Positions 17,333-26,194 of a DNA stretch of 64,000 nt are shown in pieces. The notes beneath the pieces are model-generated. The model did not search any database. It was not told the DNA's origin and worked only from the letters and a program-made list of their open reading frames with translations. The position numbers and the translations under genes were made by a program. Source of the stretch: BOKV01 sp041742235 (GTDB taxonomy: Bacteria > Pseudomonadota > Alphaproteobacteria > Rhizobiales > Rhizobiaceae); the NCBI GenBank assembly GCA_041742235.1, contig JBGSJA010000019.1, forward strand, positions 1 to 64,000. The letters are read 5' to 3'. Numbering within the stretch: the stretch's first letter is position 1; every line of letters starts with the position of its first letter.

Positions 17333-18606
17333 TGGCCTCGACCCTTGCGGAAAAGATCATCGCACGCGCCGCCGGCCGCGATGAAGTGCGGCCGGGCGAA
17401 GTGGTCACGGTCAAGGTGGACCTCGCCATGATCCACGATTCGGGCGGCCCGCGCCGGGTGGAGCCGATACTGCGGGAGCTTGGCGCTCCCCTGTTCGATT
17501 CCTCGAGGGTGGTGTTGATCTCCGATCATTTCGTGCCGGGAGACACCGATGAGGGCGCACGGATCCTCGAAATGACGCGGGCCTGGGCAAAGGAGCGCAA
17601 GGTCGCTTTCCATGACGGCGAAGGCATCTGCCACGTCGTGCTGCCGGAACGCGGGCATCTGAGACCCGGCATGATGGTCGTCGGCGGGGACAGCCATTCG
17701 CCGACGGGGGGCGCATTTGGAGCCTACATGTTCGGCATTGGCGCAACGGAAATGGCGGGTGTTCTGGCCACCGGCGAGATCTGGCTGAAGGTGCCCGATA
17801 CCATTCTGATCGAATGGACCAACACGCTATCGCCGGGCGTGGTCGCCAAGGACATGATGCTGGCATTGTGCGGGCGGCTGGGAATGGATGGCGGCCGCTA
17901 CCAGGCCGTCGAGTATTCGGGTACGGCGGTCAGCGCCCTTTCCATGCAGGAGCGCATGACGCTTTCCAACATGGCCGCCGAACTGGGCGCGCAGGCGGGA
18001 CTGATAGCGCCCGACGAAACCACGCAGCGATGGCTTGAGAGCATCGGCGGCGGTGCCGGCGAGTGGCGCGGTCTCGCAACCGATCCCGGCGCCAGGCTCG
18101 GCGCGCACCATGTGTTCGATGCGGCACTACTGGAGCCGCAGGTGGCAGCGCCCCACTCGCCCGCCAATGCCGCCTCTGTCGGACAGGCAGCTGCAACGCC
18201 GGTGGATATCGCCTATATCGGCGCCTGCACGGGGGCGAAATACGAGGACCTGAAGGCGGCAGCCGGCATTCTAGCGGGCCGGAAACTTGCAGGTGGCGTG
18301 GAACTTCTCGTTGCCCCGGCGAGCCGGCGAGACCAGGACCGTGCCGAGGCTGAAGGCATCATGCGGGTGTTCGAGGATGCCGGAGCGCGCATCCTGCCCA
18401 ATGCCTGCGGCATCTGCGCCGGCTATGGCAGCGACAGGCTTGGCGAGAACGTCACTTGCATCTCCTCCACCGCGCGCAACTTCAAGGGCCGCATGGGCGC
18501 AGCGAGCTCGAAGGTATGGCTCGCCTCCCCGCTCACGGTCGCTGCTTCCGCTATCGCCGGGCACATCGCCGATCCGCGTGAATTCCTTGCGGAGGCCAGT
18601 TCATGA
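17332..18606 (+). CDS. Aconitase-family hydratase, large subunit (LeuC/DmdA-like)
   Basis: [4Fe-4S] hydro-lyase large subunit, 424 residues. Iron-sulfur ligands are visible: Cys in YIGACTGAKYED and the pair in NACGICAGYG. The substrate-loop region DSHSPTGGAFGAYMFGIGAT is also present. The size and split architecture resemble 3-isopropylmalate dehydratase and dimethylmaleate hydratase rather than citrate aconitase. In this operon there is no leucine biosynthesis partner; it is next to a small subunit and a lyase of the isocitrate-lyase fold. A plausible role is hydrating a substituted maleate to a substituted malate. That is inference from context; the family assignment is firm. Confidence 0.85.
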   Translation: MASTLAEKIIARAAGRDEVRPGEVVTVKVDLAMIHDSGGPRRVEPILRELGAPLFDSSRVVLISDHFVPGDTDEGARILEMTRAWAKERKVAFHDGEGICHVVLPERGHLRPGMMVVGGDSHSPTGGAFGAYMFGIGATEMAGVLATGEIWLKVPDTILIEWTNTLSPGVVAKDMMLALCGRLGMDGGRYQAVEYSGTAVSALSMQERMTLSNMAAELGAQAGLIAPDETTQRWLESIGGGAGEWRGLATDPGARLGAHHVFDAALLEPQVAAPHSPANAASVGQAAATPVDIAYIGACTGAKYEDLKAAAGILAGRKLAGGVELLVAPASRRDQDRAEAEGIMRVFEDAGARILPNACGICAGYGSDRLGENVTCISSTARNFKGRMGAASSKVWLASPLTVAASAIAGHIADPREFLAEASS

Positions 18607-19106
18607 CCGGGCGCATCTTTCTTTTCGGCGACGACATCGATACCGACCAGCTTGCGCCCGGCCAGTATATGAAGGGAGGTATCGCCGAACTCGCGGCGCA
18701 CTGCCTCGAAAGCGTGCGCCCGGATTTTCCTGCCGGCGTGCGGAAGGGCGATATCCTCGTCGCCGGGCGCAATTTCGGCATGGGTTCCTCGCGCGAGCAG
18801 GCAGCGGAAGCCCTGCGCCATCTGGGCGTTTCCGCCGTCATCGCCCGCTCCTTCGCCGGCATCTTCTACCGCAACGCCATCAATTTGGGATTGCCCGCGC
18901 TGGTCGCGCCGGACACCACCGGAATTGAGGACGGCGATACCGCGGATCTCGACCTGGGCGCCGGGCGCCTACACCTGATCAAGAAGAACCGGAGCATCGA
19001 ACTCGAGCCGCTTCCGGAAAACCTGCGGAAGATGCTCGAGGATGGCGGCCTTGTCCCGCATCTCAAGAAGCGCTTCGCTGCCGGGATGGAGAAACCTACG
19101 CCGTGA
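18603..19106 (+). CDS. Aconitase-family hydratase, small swivel subunit (LeuD/DmdB-like)
   Basis: 167-residue swivel-domain partner of the preceding protein, overlapping it by 4 nt (ATGA). Motifs: FGDDIDTDQLAPGQYMKGG near the start, the substrate-binding loop NFGMGSSREQAAEALRHLGV, and SFAGIFYRNAINLGLPAL. These are the conserved features of LeuD-type subunits that close over the active site. The size (~165 residues) fits the short LeuD/DmdB group. Needed with the large subunit for a working hydratase. Overlaps the next gene by 4 nt. Confidence 0.87.
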   Translation: MTGRIFLFGDDIDTDQLAPGQYMKGGIAELAAHCLESVRPDFPAGVRKGDILVAGRNFGMGSSREQAAEALRHLGVSAVIARSFAGIFYRNAINLGLPALVAPDTTGIEDGDTADLDLGAGRLHLIKKNRSIELEPLPENLRKMLEDGGLVPHLKKRFAAGMEKPTP

Positions 19107-19969
19107 GCTTGAAACAGAGACTGCACGATCCTTCAATCCTGCTTGCGCCGGGCGTCTACGATGCCCTGACCGGACTGATCGCCCAGAAGGCCGGCGCCGA
19201 AGCCGTGTACCTTTCCGGCGCATCGATCGCCTATTCGCGGTTCGGCCGCCCCGACATCGGGCTCGTGTCGATGAGCGAGGTTGCCGATACGGTTGCAGCG
19301 CTGCGGGACCGGATCGAACTGCCCGTCATCGTCGATGCCGACAACGGTTTCGGCAACGCGCTCAACGTGCAGCGCACGGTGCGCGTTTTCGAGCGGATGG
19401 GGGCCAACGCGCTTCAACTCGAGGACCAGACTATGCCCAAGCGCTGCGGGCATCTCGACGGAAAATCGCTGATTTCCACTACTGAAATGGCGGGAAAGAT
19501 TCGCGCCGCCTGCGATGCACGCACTTCCGCAGAGACGCTCGTCATAGGCCGCACCGACGCAATCGCAGTGGAAGGATTTGCCGCCGCCATCGACCGCGCC
19601 GAAGCCTATCTGGAAGCCGGCGCGGACGTGCTCTTCATCGAGGCGCCACAGTCGATGGACGAAATCTCGCGACTGGTTGATAATTTTCGCGGCCGCGTGC
19701 CGCTGATGGCAAACATGGTCGAGGGCGGCAAGACGCCGATCCTCGGAGCGGCCGATCTGGAGGCGACAGGCTTCAGCCTCGTCATTTTTCCCGGCGGTGT
19801 CGTCCGCGCATTGGCGGCTACTGCCCGCGACTACTACGCCAACCTGATCGGCACGGGCTCGAACGAAGCATTTCGAAACCGCATGTTCGACTTCAACGGG
19901 CTGAACGAACTGATCGGCACGCCCGAAATGTTGCGGCAAGGCGCCATCTACGAGGGAGACGCAAACTGA
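19103..19969 (+). CDS. Isocitrate lyase/PEP mutase family C-C lyase (dimethylmalate-lyase-like)
   Basis: TIM-barrel lyase of 288 residues with a GTG start overlapping the upstream gene by 4 nt. Metal-site motif DADNGFGN, then EDQTMPKRCGHLDGK with the KRCGH catalytic-cysteine loop seen in isocitrate, methylisocitrate and dimethylmalate lyases. VIGRTDAIAVEG and EAPQSMDEI follow as in that group. Phosphonopyruvate mutases lack the KxCGH cysteine loop, so a C-C bond lyase is favoured. With the hydratase it could split a 2,3-substituted malate into pyruvate (or another 2-oxo acid) and a carboxylic acid, as in the last steps of anaerobic nicotinate breakdown. Oxaloacetate decarboxylase activity is a possible alternative. 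Confidence 0.82.
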   Translation: MSLKQRLHDPSILLAPGVYDALTGLIAQKAGAEAVYLSGASIAYSRFGRPDIGLVSMSEVADTVAALRDRIELPVIVDADNGFGNALNVQRTVRVFERMGANALQLEDQTMPKRCGHLDGKSLISTTEMAGKIRAACDARTSAETLVIGRTDAIAVEGFAAAIDRAEAYLEAGADVLFIEAPQSMDEISRLVDNFRGRVPLMANMVEGGKTPILGAADLEATGFSLVIFPGGVVRALAATARDYYANLIGTGSNEAFRNRMFDFNGLNELIGTPEMLRQGAIYEGDAN

Positions 19970-21699
19970 TGACGCTCGATCCGGTCACGCTGGCAATCAT
20001 GAAGGGCCGTCTGGAGCAAATCGCAGACGAAATGGACGCGACCCTCTTCCGCTCGGCCTTCAACCCGATCATTGCCGAGGCGCACGACGCTTCGCACGGC
20101 ATTTACGAAGCCGGTACCGGCGACACGCTGGTGCAGGGCAAGTCGGGATTGCCGATCTTTGTTGGCGTGATGGCGTTTGCGGTGAAAGCCGTCATCGACA
20201 AGGCGGCGAGACAAGGTGGCATCAACGAAGGCGACGTGTGGATCTTCAACGATCCATACGACGGCGGCACGCACCTTTCGGATTTCCGTTTGGTGAAGCC
20301 GGTATTCGTTGACGGCGCGGTTTTCTGCTTCCTGGCGTCGGTCGGCCACTGGCACGATGTTGGCGGCAATGTGCCAGGAAACTATAATCCCGTCGCGCGG
20401 GAGTGTTTTCAGGAAGGAATGCTCATCCCGCCGGTCAAGCTCTACGACAAGGGCGAGTTCCGGCAGGACATAGTCGACATCCTTTCGGCCAATTCGCGGC
20501 TGCCGCTTTCGCTCTACGGCGACCTCAATGGCCAGATCAACGCGCTGGAACTGGGCGAGCGGCGCATGCATGCGCTGATCGCCGAATACGGCGCCGCCAC
20601 GGTCGCGGCGTGCCTTGCAGAACTCAAATCGCGTGCGGCCCAAATGATGCGCGCCCAGATCGCGCGCCTGCCGCCGGGCACAGTCTCGGCCGAGGATTTT
20701 CTCGACAATGACGGCATTGTCGACCAACCCCTGAAGATCGCGCTGGACCTGACGATCGACAACGGCCGCATGGTGATCGACTTCACCCGCTCCTCGCCCG
20801 CTTGCGCCGGGCCGGTGAACATCTCGCGCGCCACCACCATTGCCGCCTGCTATGTGGCGCTGAAGCACATATTCGGCGAGGTGCCGGCCAATGCCGGGGT
20901 GCTGGAGCCGGTGGAGTTCAAGATCGCGGAAGATTCGCTGCTTTCGGTGCGCGCGCCCAAGCCCGTCGGCGGCTATACCGAAACCATTCTCCGATTGATC
21001 GACGTGATCTTCCAGGCGATGGCTAAGATCGCGCCGCAGGAGGCGATGGCCTGCGCCTACGGCACGATCAACGCGCTTTCCCTGGCCGGCTACCGGGCAA
21101 ACGGCCAGCGCTGGGTGATGTTTTCCTTCTTCGGAGGCGGCCATGGCGGCCATGCCAATGGCGACGGGCTGAACCACGGAAATGCGCCGATCTCGACTGC
21201 CACCATACCACCTCTCGAAATCCTGGAAGCTGCCTATCCGGTGCGCTTCACACAATGGGCGCTGCGCCCCGATTCCGGCGGTGCGGGCAGGCATCGCGGC
21301 GGCCTTGGCGCAATCTACGAGATCGAGTTGCTGGAAAAGGAGGCGGACGTCTTCCTGTTTGGCGAACGCGGGCGATTTGCCCCGCCCGGAATCCTTGGCG
21401 GGCTTTGCGCAGCGGCTAACCGCTTCACCTATCAGCAGGCGGATGGCGGGCATGAGCCGCCAATGGCGTCCAAGATGGTCGGCATCCATATCGAACGCGG
21501 CCAGCGGCTGCGCCTCGAAACGCCCGGCGGCGGCGGATATGGCGATCCGCTGGAGCGTGACCCGCAGCAGGTCCGGCGCGACGTGATGCTGGGTCTCGTC
21601 TCGCCGGCGAAAGCGTTGGAGGACTATGGCGTGGCGGTTTCGGGAAGCGGCGCGCTGGATGAGGCGGCGACCAGGGCAAAGCGGGGGCAGACAGCGTGA
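19969..21699 (+). CDS. Hydantoinase B / oxoprolinase family protein
   Basis: HyuB-type subunit, 576 residues. Landmarks: DPVTLAIMKGRLEQIADEMD at the N-terminus, NDPYDGGTHLSDFRLVKPVF, GHWHDVGGNVPG (likely metal-binding His residues) and a C-terminal RFTQWALRPDSGGAGRHRGG. The family contains N-methylhydantoinase, 5-oxoprolinase, acetone carboxylase and caprolactamase halves, usually ATP-dependent with HyuA. Overlaps the lyase stop by one base (TGATG) and its partner HyuA by 4 nt. Within this operon a role in opening a cyclic amide or activating a carbonyl compound is the simplest idea; the actual substrate is not predictable. Confidence 0.9.
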   Translation: MTLDPVTLAIMKGRLEQIADEMDATLFRSAFNPIIAEAHDASHGIYEAGTGDTLVQGKSGLPIFVGVMAFAVKAVIDKAARQGGINEGDVWIFNDPYDGGTHLSDFRLVKPVFVDGAVFCFLASVGHWHDVGGNVPGNYNPVARECFQEGMLIPPVKLYDKGEFRQDIVDILSANSRLPLSLYGDLNGQINALELGERRMHALIAEYGAATVAACLAELKSRAAQMMRAQIARLPPGTVSAEDFLDNDGIVDQPLKIALDLTIDNGRMVIDFTRSSPACAGPVNISRATTIAACYVALKHIFGEVPANAGVLEPVEFKIAEDSLLSVRAPKPVGGYTETILRLIDVIFQAMAKIAPQEAMACAYGTINALSLAGYRANGQRWVMFSFFGGGHGGHANGDGLNHGNAPISTATIPPLEILEAAYPVRFTQWALRPDSGGAGRHRGGLGAIYEIELLEKEADVFLFGERGRFAPPGILGGLCAAANRFTYQQADGGHEPPMASKMVGIHIERGQRLRLETPGGGGYGDPLERDPQQVRRDVMLGLVSPAKALEDYGVAVSGSGALDEAATRAKRGQTA

Positions 21700-23765
21700 C
21701 GAAACCAGCCTATGCCATCGGCGTCGATGTCGGCGGAACCTTCACGGACGTCTTCATACTGGACGAGGCCACGGGGACGATCGCCACTGCCAAAGTGCCC
21801 TCGACACGTGGCGACCAGTCCAGGGGGTTCGTCGAAGGTATCTCGGGAAGTGTCGCTGACTTTGGCGACATTCGTACCGTGGTTCACGGTACGACGGTTG
21901 GAACGAACGCCCTGCTTGAACGCAAGGGCGCGCGCACCGGCATCATCACCACCGAAGGTTTCCGCGATGTTCTGGAGATGCGCCGCCGCGACAGGCCGAC
22001 GACATGGGGACTGAAAGGCTCTTTCACGCCGGTGGTTGACCGCCGTGACCGCGTCGAGGTTAGCGAGCGCGTCCTTGCCGACGGAACGGTGATGGAGGCG
22101 GTCGATCTCGACGCCGTGCGCAGCCGCGCCAGGGCATTGCTTGAAAGCGGCTGCCAGTCCGCCTGCGTCTTCTTCATCAACGGCTATGCCAATTCGGCAA
22201 ACGAGGCGCTGGCGGTCGAGGCAGTCCGCTCGGTCTGGCCGAACCCCTACGTCACCGCCGCGACGGAGATCCTGCCGGAAATCCGCGAATTCGAACGGCT
22301 CTCCACCGCGACGCTGAACGCCTATCTCCAGCCGGTCGTCTCCTCCTATCTGGAAAGGCTGGAGAGGAGCCTTGCCGACCGCGGTTTCAAAGGCGACATC
22401 CTCATCGTCCAGTCGAATGGCGGCGTGATGTCCGTCGATACTGCCAAGCGTTATCCGGTGCGCACGGCGCTTTCTGGCCCCGCGGCAGGCGTGATCGCCG
22501 CGACCGCGATTGCGCAGGCGGCGGGATTCGCCAACATCATCACCTGCGACATGGGCGGAACCTCCTTCGACGTTTCACTGGTTGCGGGCGGCCAGGCGGC
22601 GCTGGCGGCGCAAACCTCGATCGATTTCGGACTTGTTGTGCGCACGCCGATGATCGAGATCACGACGATCGGCGCCGGCGGCGGCTCGATAGCGTGGGTC
22701 GACAGCAGCGGCCTGCTGCAGGTGGGGCCCGAATCGGCCGGGTCCGACCCTGGCCCGGCCTGCTATGGCCTTGGCAACGCCCGGCCAACGGTTACCGACG
22801 CGAATGTCGTTCTCGGCCGCATCAATGCCGAACGGCCGATCGGCGGCAAGCTGGCGCGCCTCGATGTCCAAGCGGCAAGGGCTGCGATCGAGGCCGAGAT
22901 CGCCTCTCCGCTCGGTCTGGGCATCGAGGATGCAGCCGAAGCGATCTTGAAGCTCGCGACGGCCAAGATGGCCGGCGCCATCCGCCTTGTCTCGATTGAA
23001 AAGGGACACGATCCGGCAAGGTTCGCAGCGATGCCTTTTGGCGGCGGCGGCGGGCTGCATACCGGCGCTTTGATCAAGGAGGTCGGCCTGGGTTCGGCGC
23101 TGGTGCCCCGGTTTCCCGGCGTCACCTCCGCGCTCGGCTGCGTGGTGGCAGACATGCGGCATGACCGTGTGCAGACGGTGAACCGCCTGCTTGACCAGAT
23201 CGATGCGGCGGCGCTGGGAGAGGAAATGGCTGCGGTTGCGCGCAATACCTCAAAATTGCTGGCCGAATCCGGCGTTGCATTCGAACGCATCGACGAGCTC
23301 TACGAATTCGACATGCTTTATGTCGGCCAGACCCACACGGTGACGGTGAAAGTGGAAATGCCGCAAGGCGGCCTCACACGCGAGGCTATCGCAGCGCGCT
23401 TCGACGCCGCCTATCTTGAAGCTTACGGGCGGCTTCTGGAGAACATACCGCGACGCGTGATGAACTACCGCATCGCCGTGATCGGCAGGCGGCGCAAACT
23501 CGACATGACCGTGTTCGCCCCGGTGGATGGCAGGCCGGCACGCGATTGCCTGATCGGGACGCGGCGCATATTCGCCGATGGCCGGTTCATGGATGCCGGC
23601 GTCTACGAACGTCTGGCGCTGGAGAGCGGCGCGCAGATCGAAGGCCCTGCCCTGCTGGAACAGCCCGACACGACAATCTTCGTCGATCCCGGCCTCGTTG
23701 CGCGGGTTGATGCGTTCGGAAACCTCGTCATCCGTTCTGCCGGAGGCGCCAGTGGAGGCAAGTGA
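21696..23765 (+). CDS. Hydantoinase A / oxoprolinase family protein
   Basis: HyuA-type ATPase subunit, 689 residues with a GTG start overlapping hyuB. The N-terminal phosphate-binding motif GVDVGGTFTDVFILDEATG and a second one, CDMGGTSFDVSLVAGG, mark the ASKHA-type fold. AIGAGGGS-like (TIGAGGGSIAWVD) and MPFGGGGGLHTGAL are family signatures. Works with HyuB in ATP-dependent hydrolysis or carboxylation. The end of the gene overlaps the next start by 14 nt. No frameshift or missing domain. Confidence 0.9.
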   Translation: MTKPAYAIGVDVGGTFTDVFILDEATGTIATAKVPSTRGDQSRGFVEGISGSVADFGDIRTVVHGTTVGTNALLERKGARTGIITTEGFRDVLEMRRRDRPTTWGLKGSFTPVVDRRDRVEVSERVLADGTVMEAVDLDAVRSRARALLESGCQSACVFFINGYANSANEALAVEAVRSVWPNPYVTAATEILPEIREFERLSTATLNAYLQPVVSSYLERLERSLADRGFKGDILIVQSNGGVMSVDTAKRYPVRTALSGPAAGVIAATAIAQAAGFANIITCDMGGTSFDVSLVAGGQAALAAQTSIDFGLVVRTPMIEITTIGAGGGSIAWVDSSGLLQVGPESAGSDPGPACYGLGNARPTVTDANVVLGRINAERPIGGKLARLDVQAARAAIEAEIASPLGLGIEDAAEAILKLATAKMAGAIRLVSIEKGHDPARFAAMPFGGGGGLHTGALIKEVGLGSALVPRFPGVTSALGCVVADMRHDRVQTVNRLLDQIDAAALGEEMAAVARNTSKLLAESGVAFERIDELYEFDMLYVGQTHTVTVKVEMPQGGLTREAIAARFDAAYLEAYGRLLENIPRRVMNYRIAVIGRRRKLDMTVFAPVDGRPARDCLIGTRRIFADGRFMDAGVYERLALESGAQIEGPALLEQPDTTIFVDPGLVARVDAFGNLVIRSAGGASGGK

Positions 23766-24366
23766 ATTCAATCCGCGCCGCACCGCGCTCGTCATCATCG
23801 ACTTGCAGAACGACTTCCTCCACCCGGATGGCGCCTACGCCCGTGGCGGCCAGGCGAATGAAGACATCGCGGCCTTGCCCGCGCGCGTCCTGCCGGTGGC
23901 GAAAGCGGTCCGGGCAGCCGGCGGGGCAGTCGTGTCAACGCTGTTCACGCTGGTGCCTGGCCGCGACGGCGAGCCGATGATCTCACCGCACCTGCGAAAG
24001 CTGCGCCCCTTCCTGCGCAAGGGCGATTTTACGCCGGGAGGCTGGGGCCATGCGCTCGTGGACGAGTTGCAGCCGGCGGACTTCACCGTCGAGAAGGTGG
24101 CCTATTCGGCTTTCTACATGACGCGCCTTGAATGGGTGCTGCGCAAGGCGGGCATCGACACGCTGCTTGTCTGCGGGATCGTGACGAACGGCGGCGTCGC
24201 CTCAACGGTCCGCGATGCGCATGTGCGCGACTTCAAGGTTACCGTCCTGTCGGACGGTTGCGCGGCGTTTTCCAGCGAGGTGCATTTGCGCGCCATCGGC
24301 GACCTCTCGACCGTGGCGCAAACCATCCCCTGCGCAGGCGCGCTCGAGATGTTCGAGGGTTCGTGA
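23752..24366 (+). CDS. Isochorismatase-fold hydrolase lacking the usual cysteine
   Basis: Isochorismatase-superfamily protein of 204 residues from a GTG at 23752, inside the end of hyuA; longer in-frame starts are shadows of hyuA. Asp17 in VIIDLQNDF and Lys115 in VEKVAYSAF are conserved. The position of the nucleophilic cysteine (normally T-N/D-V-C-V) reads TNGGVAST, so Gly148 replaces Cys. True isochorismatases, which hydrolyse a vinyl ether with Asp and water, also have Gly there, while amidases of this family need Cys. So it may act on an enol ether or similar bond rather than an amide. Coupled by 1-nt overlap to the flavoprotein gene. Confidence 0.83.
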   Translation: MEASEFNPRRTALVIIDLQNDFLHPDGAYARGGQANEDIAALPARVLPVAKAVRAAGGAVVSTLFTLVPGRDGEPMISPHLRKLRPFLRKGDFTPGGWGHALVDELQPADFTVEKVAYSAFYMTRLEWVLRKAGIDTLLVCGIVTNGGVASTVRDAHVRDFKVTVLSDGCAAFSSEVHLRAIGDLSTVAQTIPCAGALEMFEGS

Positions 24367-25766
24367 TGGGACGTGTGTTGCGGCAGGCCGCGCCGAGGGT
24401 CGATGCTGCCGCGGATGTGGTGGTCATTGGCGCCGGCGCTTGCGGCCTGGTCGCGGCGTTGCGCGCCAAGGCGAACGGCGCAGAGGTCATCGTGCTCGAA
24501 CGGGACGCCTCGCCTTCGGGTTCCACCTCGATGTCTTCCGGCTTTGTTCCCGCTCCCGGAACGCTCGCCCAGGCGAAAGCCGGAATAGCGGACGACAGTC
24601 CACACATTTTCCTCGCCGACATTCTTGCCAAGTCGAAAGGGAAATCGGATCCGTTCCTCGCTGATCTTGCAAGCCGCACCATCGGTCCCGCGGTCGACTG
24701 GCTGGCCCGCCACTGCGGCATCGAGTGGATAGTGCTGGACGATTTTCTCTATCCCGGCCATTCGCGCTACCGCATGCATGCGGTGCATGAAAAAACCGGA
24801 GCGGCGTTGCACGCGAAACTGCTTGCAGCAGCGCAGGCGGCAGACATTCCCGTCGTCACCGAAGCGCGCGCAGAGCGGCTTTTCATTGACGGCGAAGACC
24901 GGATCGGCGCCGTGGAAATCGTAAGGCCGGGCGGCATCGAGTTCATCGGCTGTGGCAGCCTCGTCCTTTCCTGCAACGGTTATGGCGGGAATCGCGAACT
25001 GGTGCGGCGCTACATTCCCGAGATCGCGGAAGGTTTGTACTACGGCCATGCGGGCAATACCGGCGACGCCGTGCAATGGGGCGGGGAACTTGGCGCGCAA
25101 TTGCGTCATCTGTCCGGCTATCAGGGCCACGGATCGCTCGCCCATCCGCACGGCATCCTGATCAGCTGGGCCTTGATGACGCGCGGCGGAATGCAGGTCA
25201 ATGTCGAGGGCAGGCGCTTTTCCGATGAAAGCGGCGGGTATTCCGAGCAGGCGGTAAAGGTCCTTGCCCAGCCGCAGAAAATTGCCTGGAACATCTACGG
25301 CGATGCGATCCACCAATTCGCCCTGTCCTTTCCCGATTACCGCGACGCGCTCGCCGCGGGAGCGGTGCGCACCGCGCCCGATCTCGCCTCGCTGTGTGCA
25401 GCGACCGGGCTGCCGGCGGACGGGCTTGCCCAAACGCTCGATGAAACCGCGCGGCTGCGGGCAGGCGTAGGCGCGGATTCCTTTGGCCGCGATTTCACAA
25501 ACCTCCCGCCACTGACGCCGCCCTATTGTGCGGTCAAGGTGACCGGAGCGCTGTTTCACACGCAAGGCGGTCTCGTGATCGATGAACACGCGCGTGTCGT
25601 CCGGCGGGACGGCACTGCTTTCCCCAATCTTCACGCGGCGGGCGGCGCGGCCTGCGGCGTTTCAGGTCCCGATGTAAGCGGCTACCTCTCCGGCAATGGC
25701 CTGCTTACGGCAATCGCATTCGGCTACATTGCCGGCTGCAACGCCGCTTCCCCTGCAAGGGATTGA
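24366..25766 (+). CDS. FAD-dependent reductase of the fumarate reductase/KsdD flavoprotein family
   Basis: 466-residue flavoprotein. FAD-binding motif VVVIGAGACGLVAALRAKAN and the following VLERDASPSGSTSMSSG are characteristic of succinate dehydrogenase/fumarate reductase and 3-ketosteroid dehydrogenase relatives. The C-terminal FAD contact GGAACGVSGPDVSGYLSGNG is intact. There is no signal peptide, heme-binding motif or FMN domain, so electrons must come from another carrier or go to one. Last gene of the operon, one base overlapping the isochorismatase-like gene. It could reduce or oxidise a C=C bond next to a carboxylate, which suits the hydratase/lyase steps; that is inference. Confidence 0.85.
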   Translation: MGRVLRQAAPRVDAAADVVVIGAGACGLVAALRAKANGAEVIVLERDASPSGSTSMSSGFVPAPGTLAQAKAGIADDSPHIFLADILAKSKGKSDPFLADLASRTIGPAVDWLARHCGIEWIVLDDFLYPGHSRYRMHAVHEKTGAALHAKLLAAAQAADIPVVTEARAERLFIDGEDRIGAVEIVRPGGIEFIGCGSLVLSCNGYGGNRELVRRYIPEIAEGLYYGHAGNTGDAVQWGGELGAQLRHLSGYQGHGSLAHPHGILISWALMTRGGMQVNVEGRRFSDESGGYSEQAVKVLAQPQKIAWNIYGDAIHQFALSFPDYRDALAAGAVRTAPDLASLCAATGLPADGLAQTLDETARLRAGVGADSFGRDFTNLPPLTPPYCAVKVTGALFHTQGGLVIDEHARVVRRDGTAFPNLHAAGGAACGVSGPDVSGYLSGNGLLTAIAFGYIAGCNAASPARD

Positions 25767-25809
25767 CATGCGGTCAACGCAATTGGCATTGCCGAACGCA
25801 TTCCTGGAC

Positions 25810-25826
25810 AAAAAAGCGGTAGCCGC
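25810..25826 (-). terminator. Possible intrinsic terminator of the HdeA-like gene
   Basis: Read on the minus strand, GCGG-CTA-CCGC (25816-25826) is followed directly by TTTTTT (25810-25815). The stem is short (4 bp, perhaps extended by the GC-rich flanks), but the T run is good. It lies 30-odd nt past the HdeA-like stop in the convergent gap with the catabolic operon. Confidence 0.45.
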
Positions 25827-25858
25827 CGCCGCATGCAGGCTCCCGTCCTGATGGCCTG

Positions 25859-26167
25859 CTATCGCTTTTCGTTGAAAGCCTTCATCAAGGTTTCAGCGGG
25901 ATTATCAATGCAGTAGTCCATGATCGCATTGGTCGCGGCGAGGAATTCGGGGCCATTGAAGATGGCGTTGCCTTCCTGGCCACTTTTGTAGCCATGGAAA
26001 AAAATCATTGTGAATTCCTGTTCTTCATCATCCATCTTCAGCATGGTGCGGCAGTCGATCGTCTGAATGTCAAGCACGGCGCTTTCCTGATCCTGCGCGG
26101 CGGCTTCCAATCCGGGCAACAAGAGAACCAGTGACGCGGCAAAGACGGTTTGATTCAATTTCCTCAT
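25859..26167 (-). CDS. HdeA/HdeB-family periplasmic protein
   Basis: 102 residues. A signal peptide (KLNQTVFAASLVLLLPGLEAAA) is followed by a mature part with two cysteines, DIQTIDCRTMLKMDDEEQEF and MDYCIDNPAETLMKAF. The C-W/F-x-L/M-x(n)-Y-C spacing and the FFHGYKSG segment fit HdeA/HdeB acid-stress chaperones, small periplasmic proteins with one disulphide that bind unfolding proteins at low pH. Possibly paired with the glycine-zipper gene 27 nt upstream on the same strand. Confidence 0.7.
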   Translation of the reverse strand: MRKLNQTVFAASLVLLLPGLEAAAQDQESAVLDIQTIDCRTMLKMDDEEQEFTMIFFHGYKSGQEGNAIFNGPEFLAATNAIMDYCIDNPAETLMKAFNEKR

Positions 26168-26194
26168 GGCTTTTCCCCGTGTTTTCCCGATTGA

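Noticed and set aside
17332..19106. Leucine biosynthesis genes leuCD
   Set aside because: The proteins are family members, but the operon has no leuA or leuB; it has a C-C lyase, hydantoinases and a transporter, so a catabolic hydratase is more likely.
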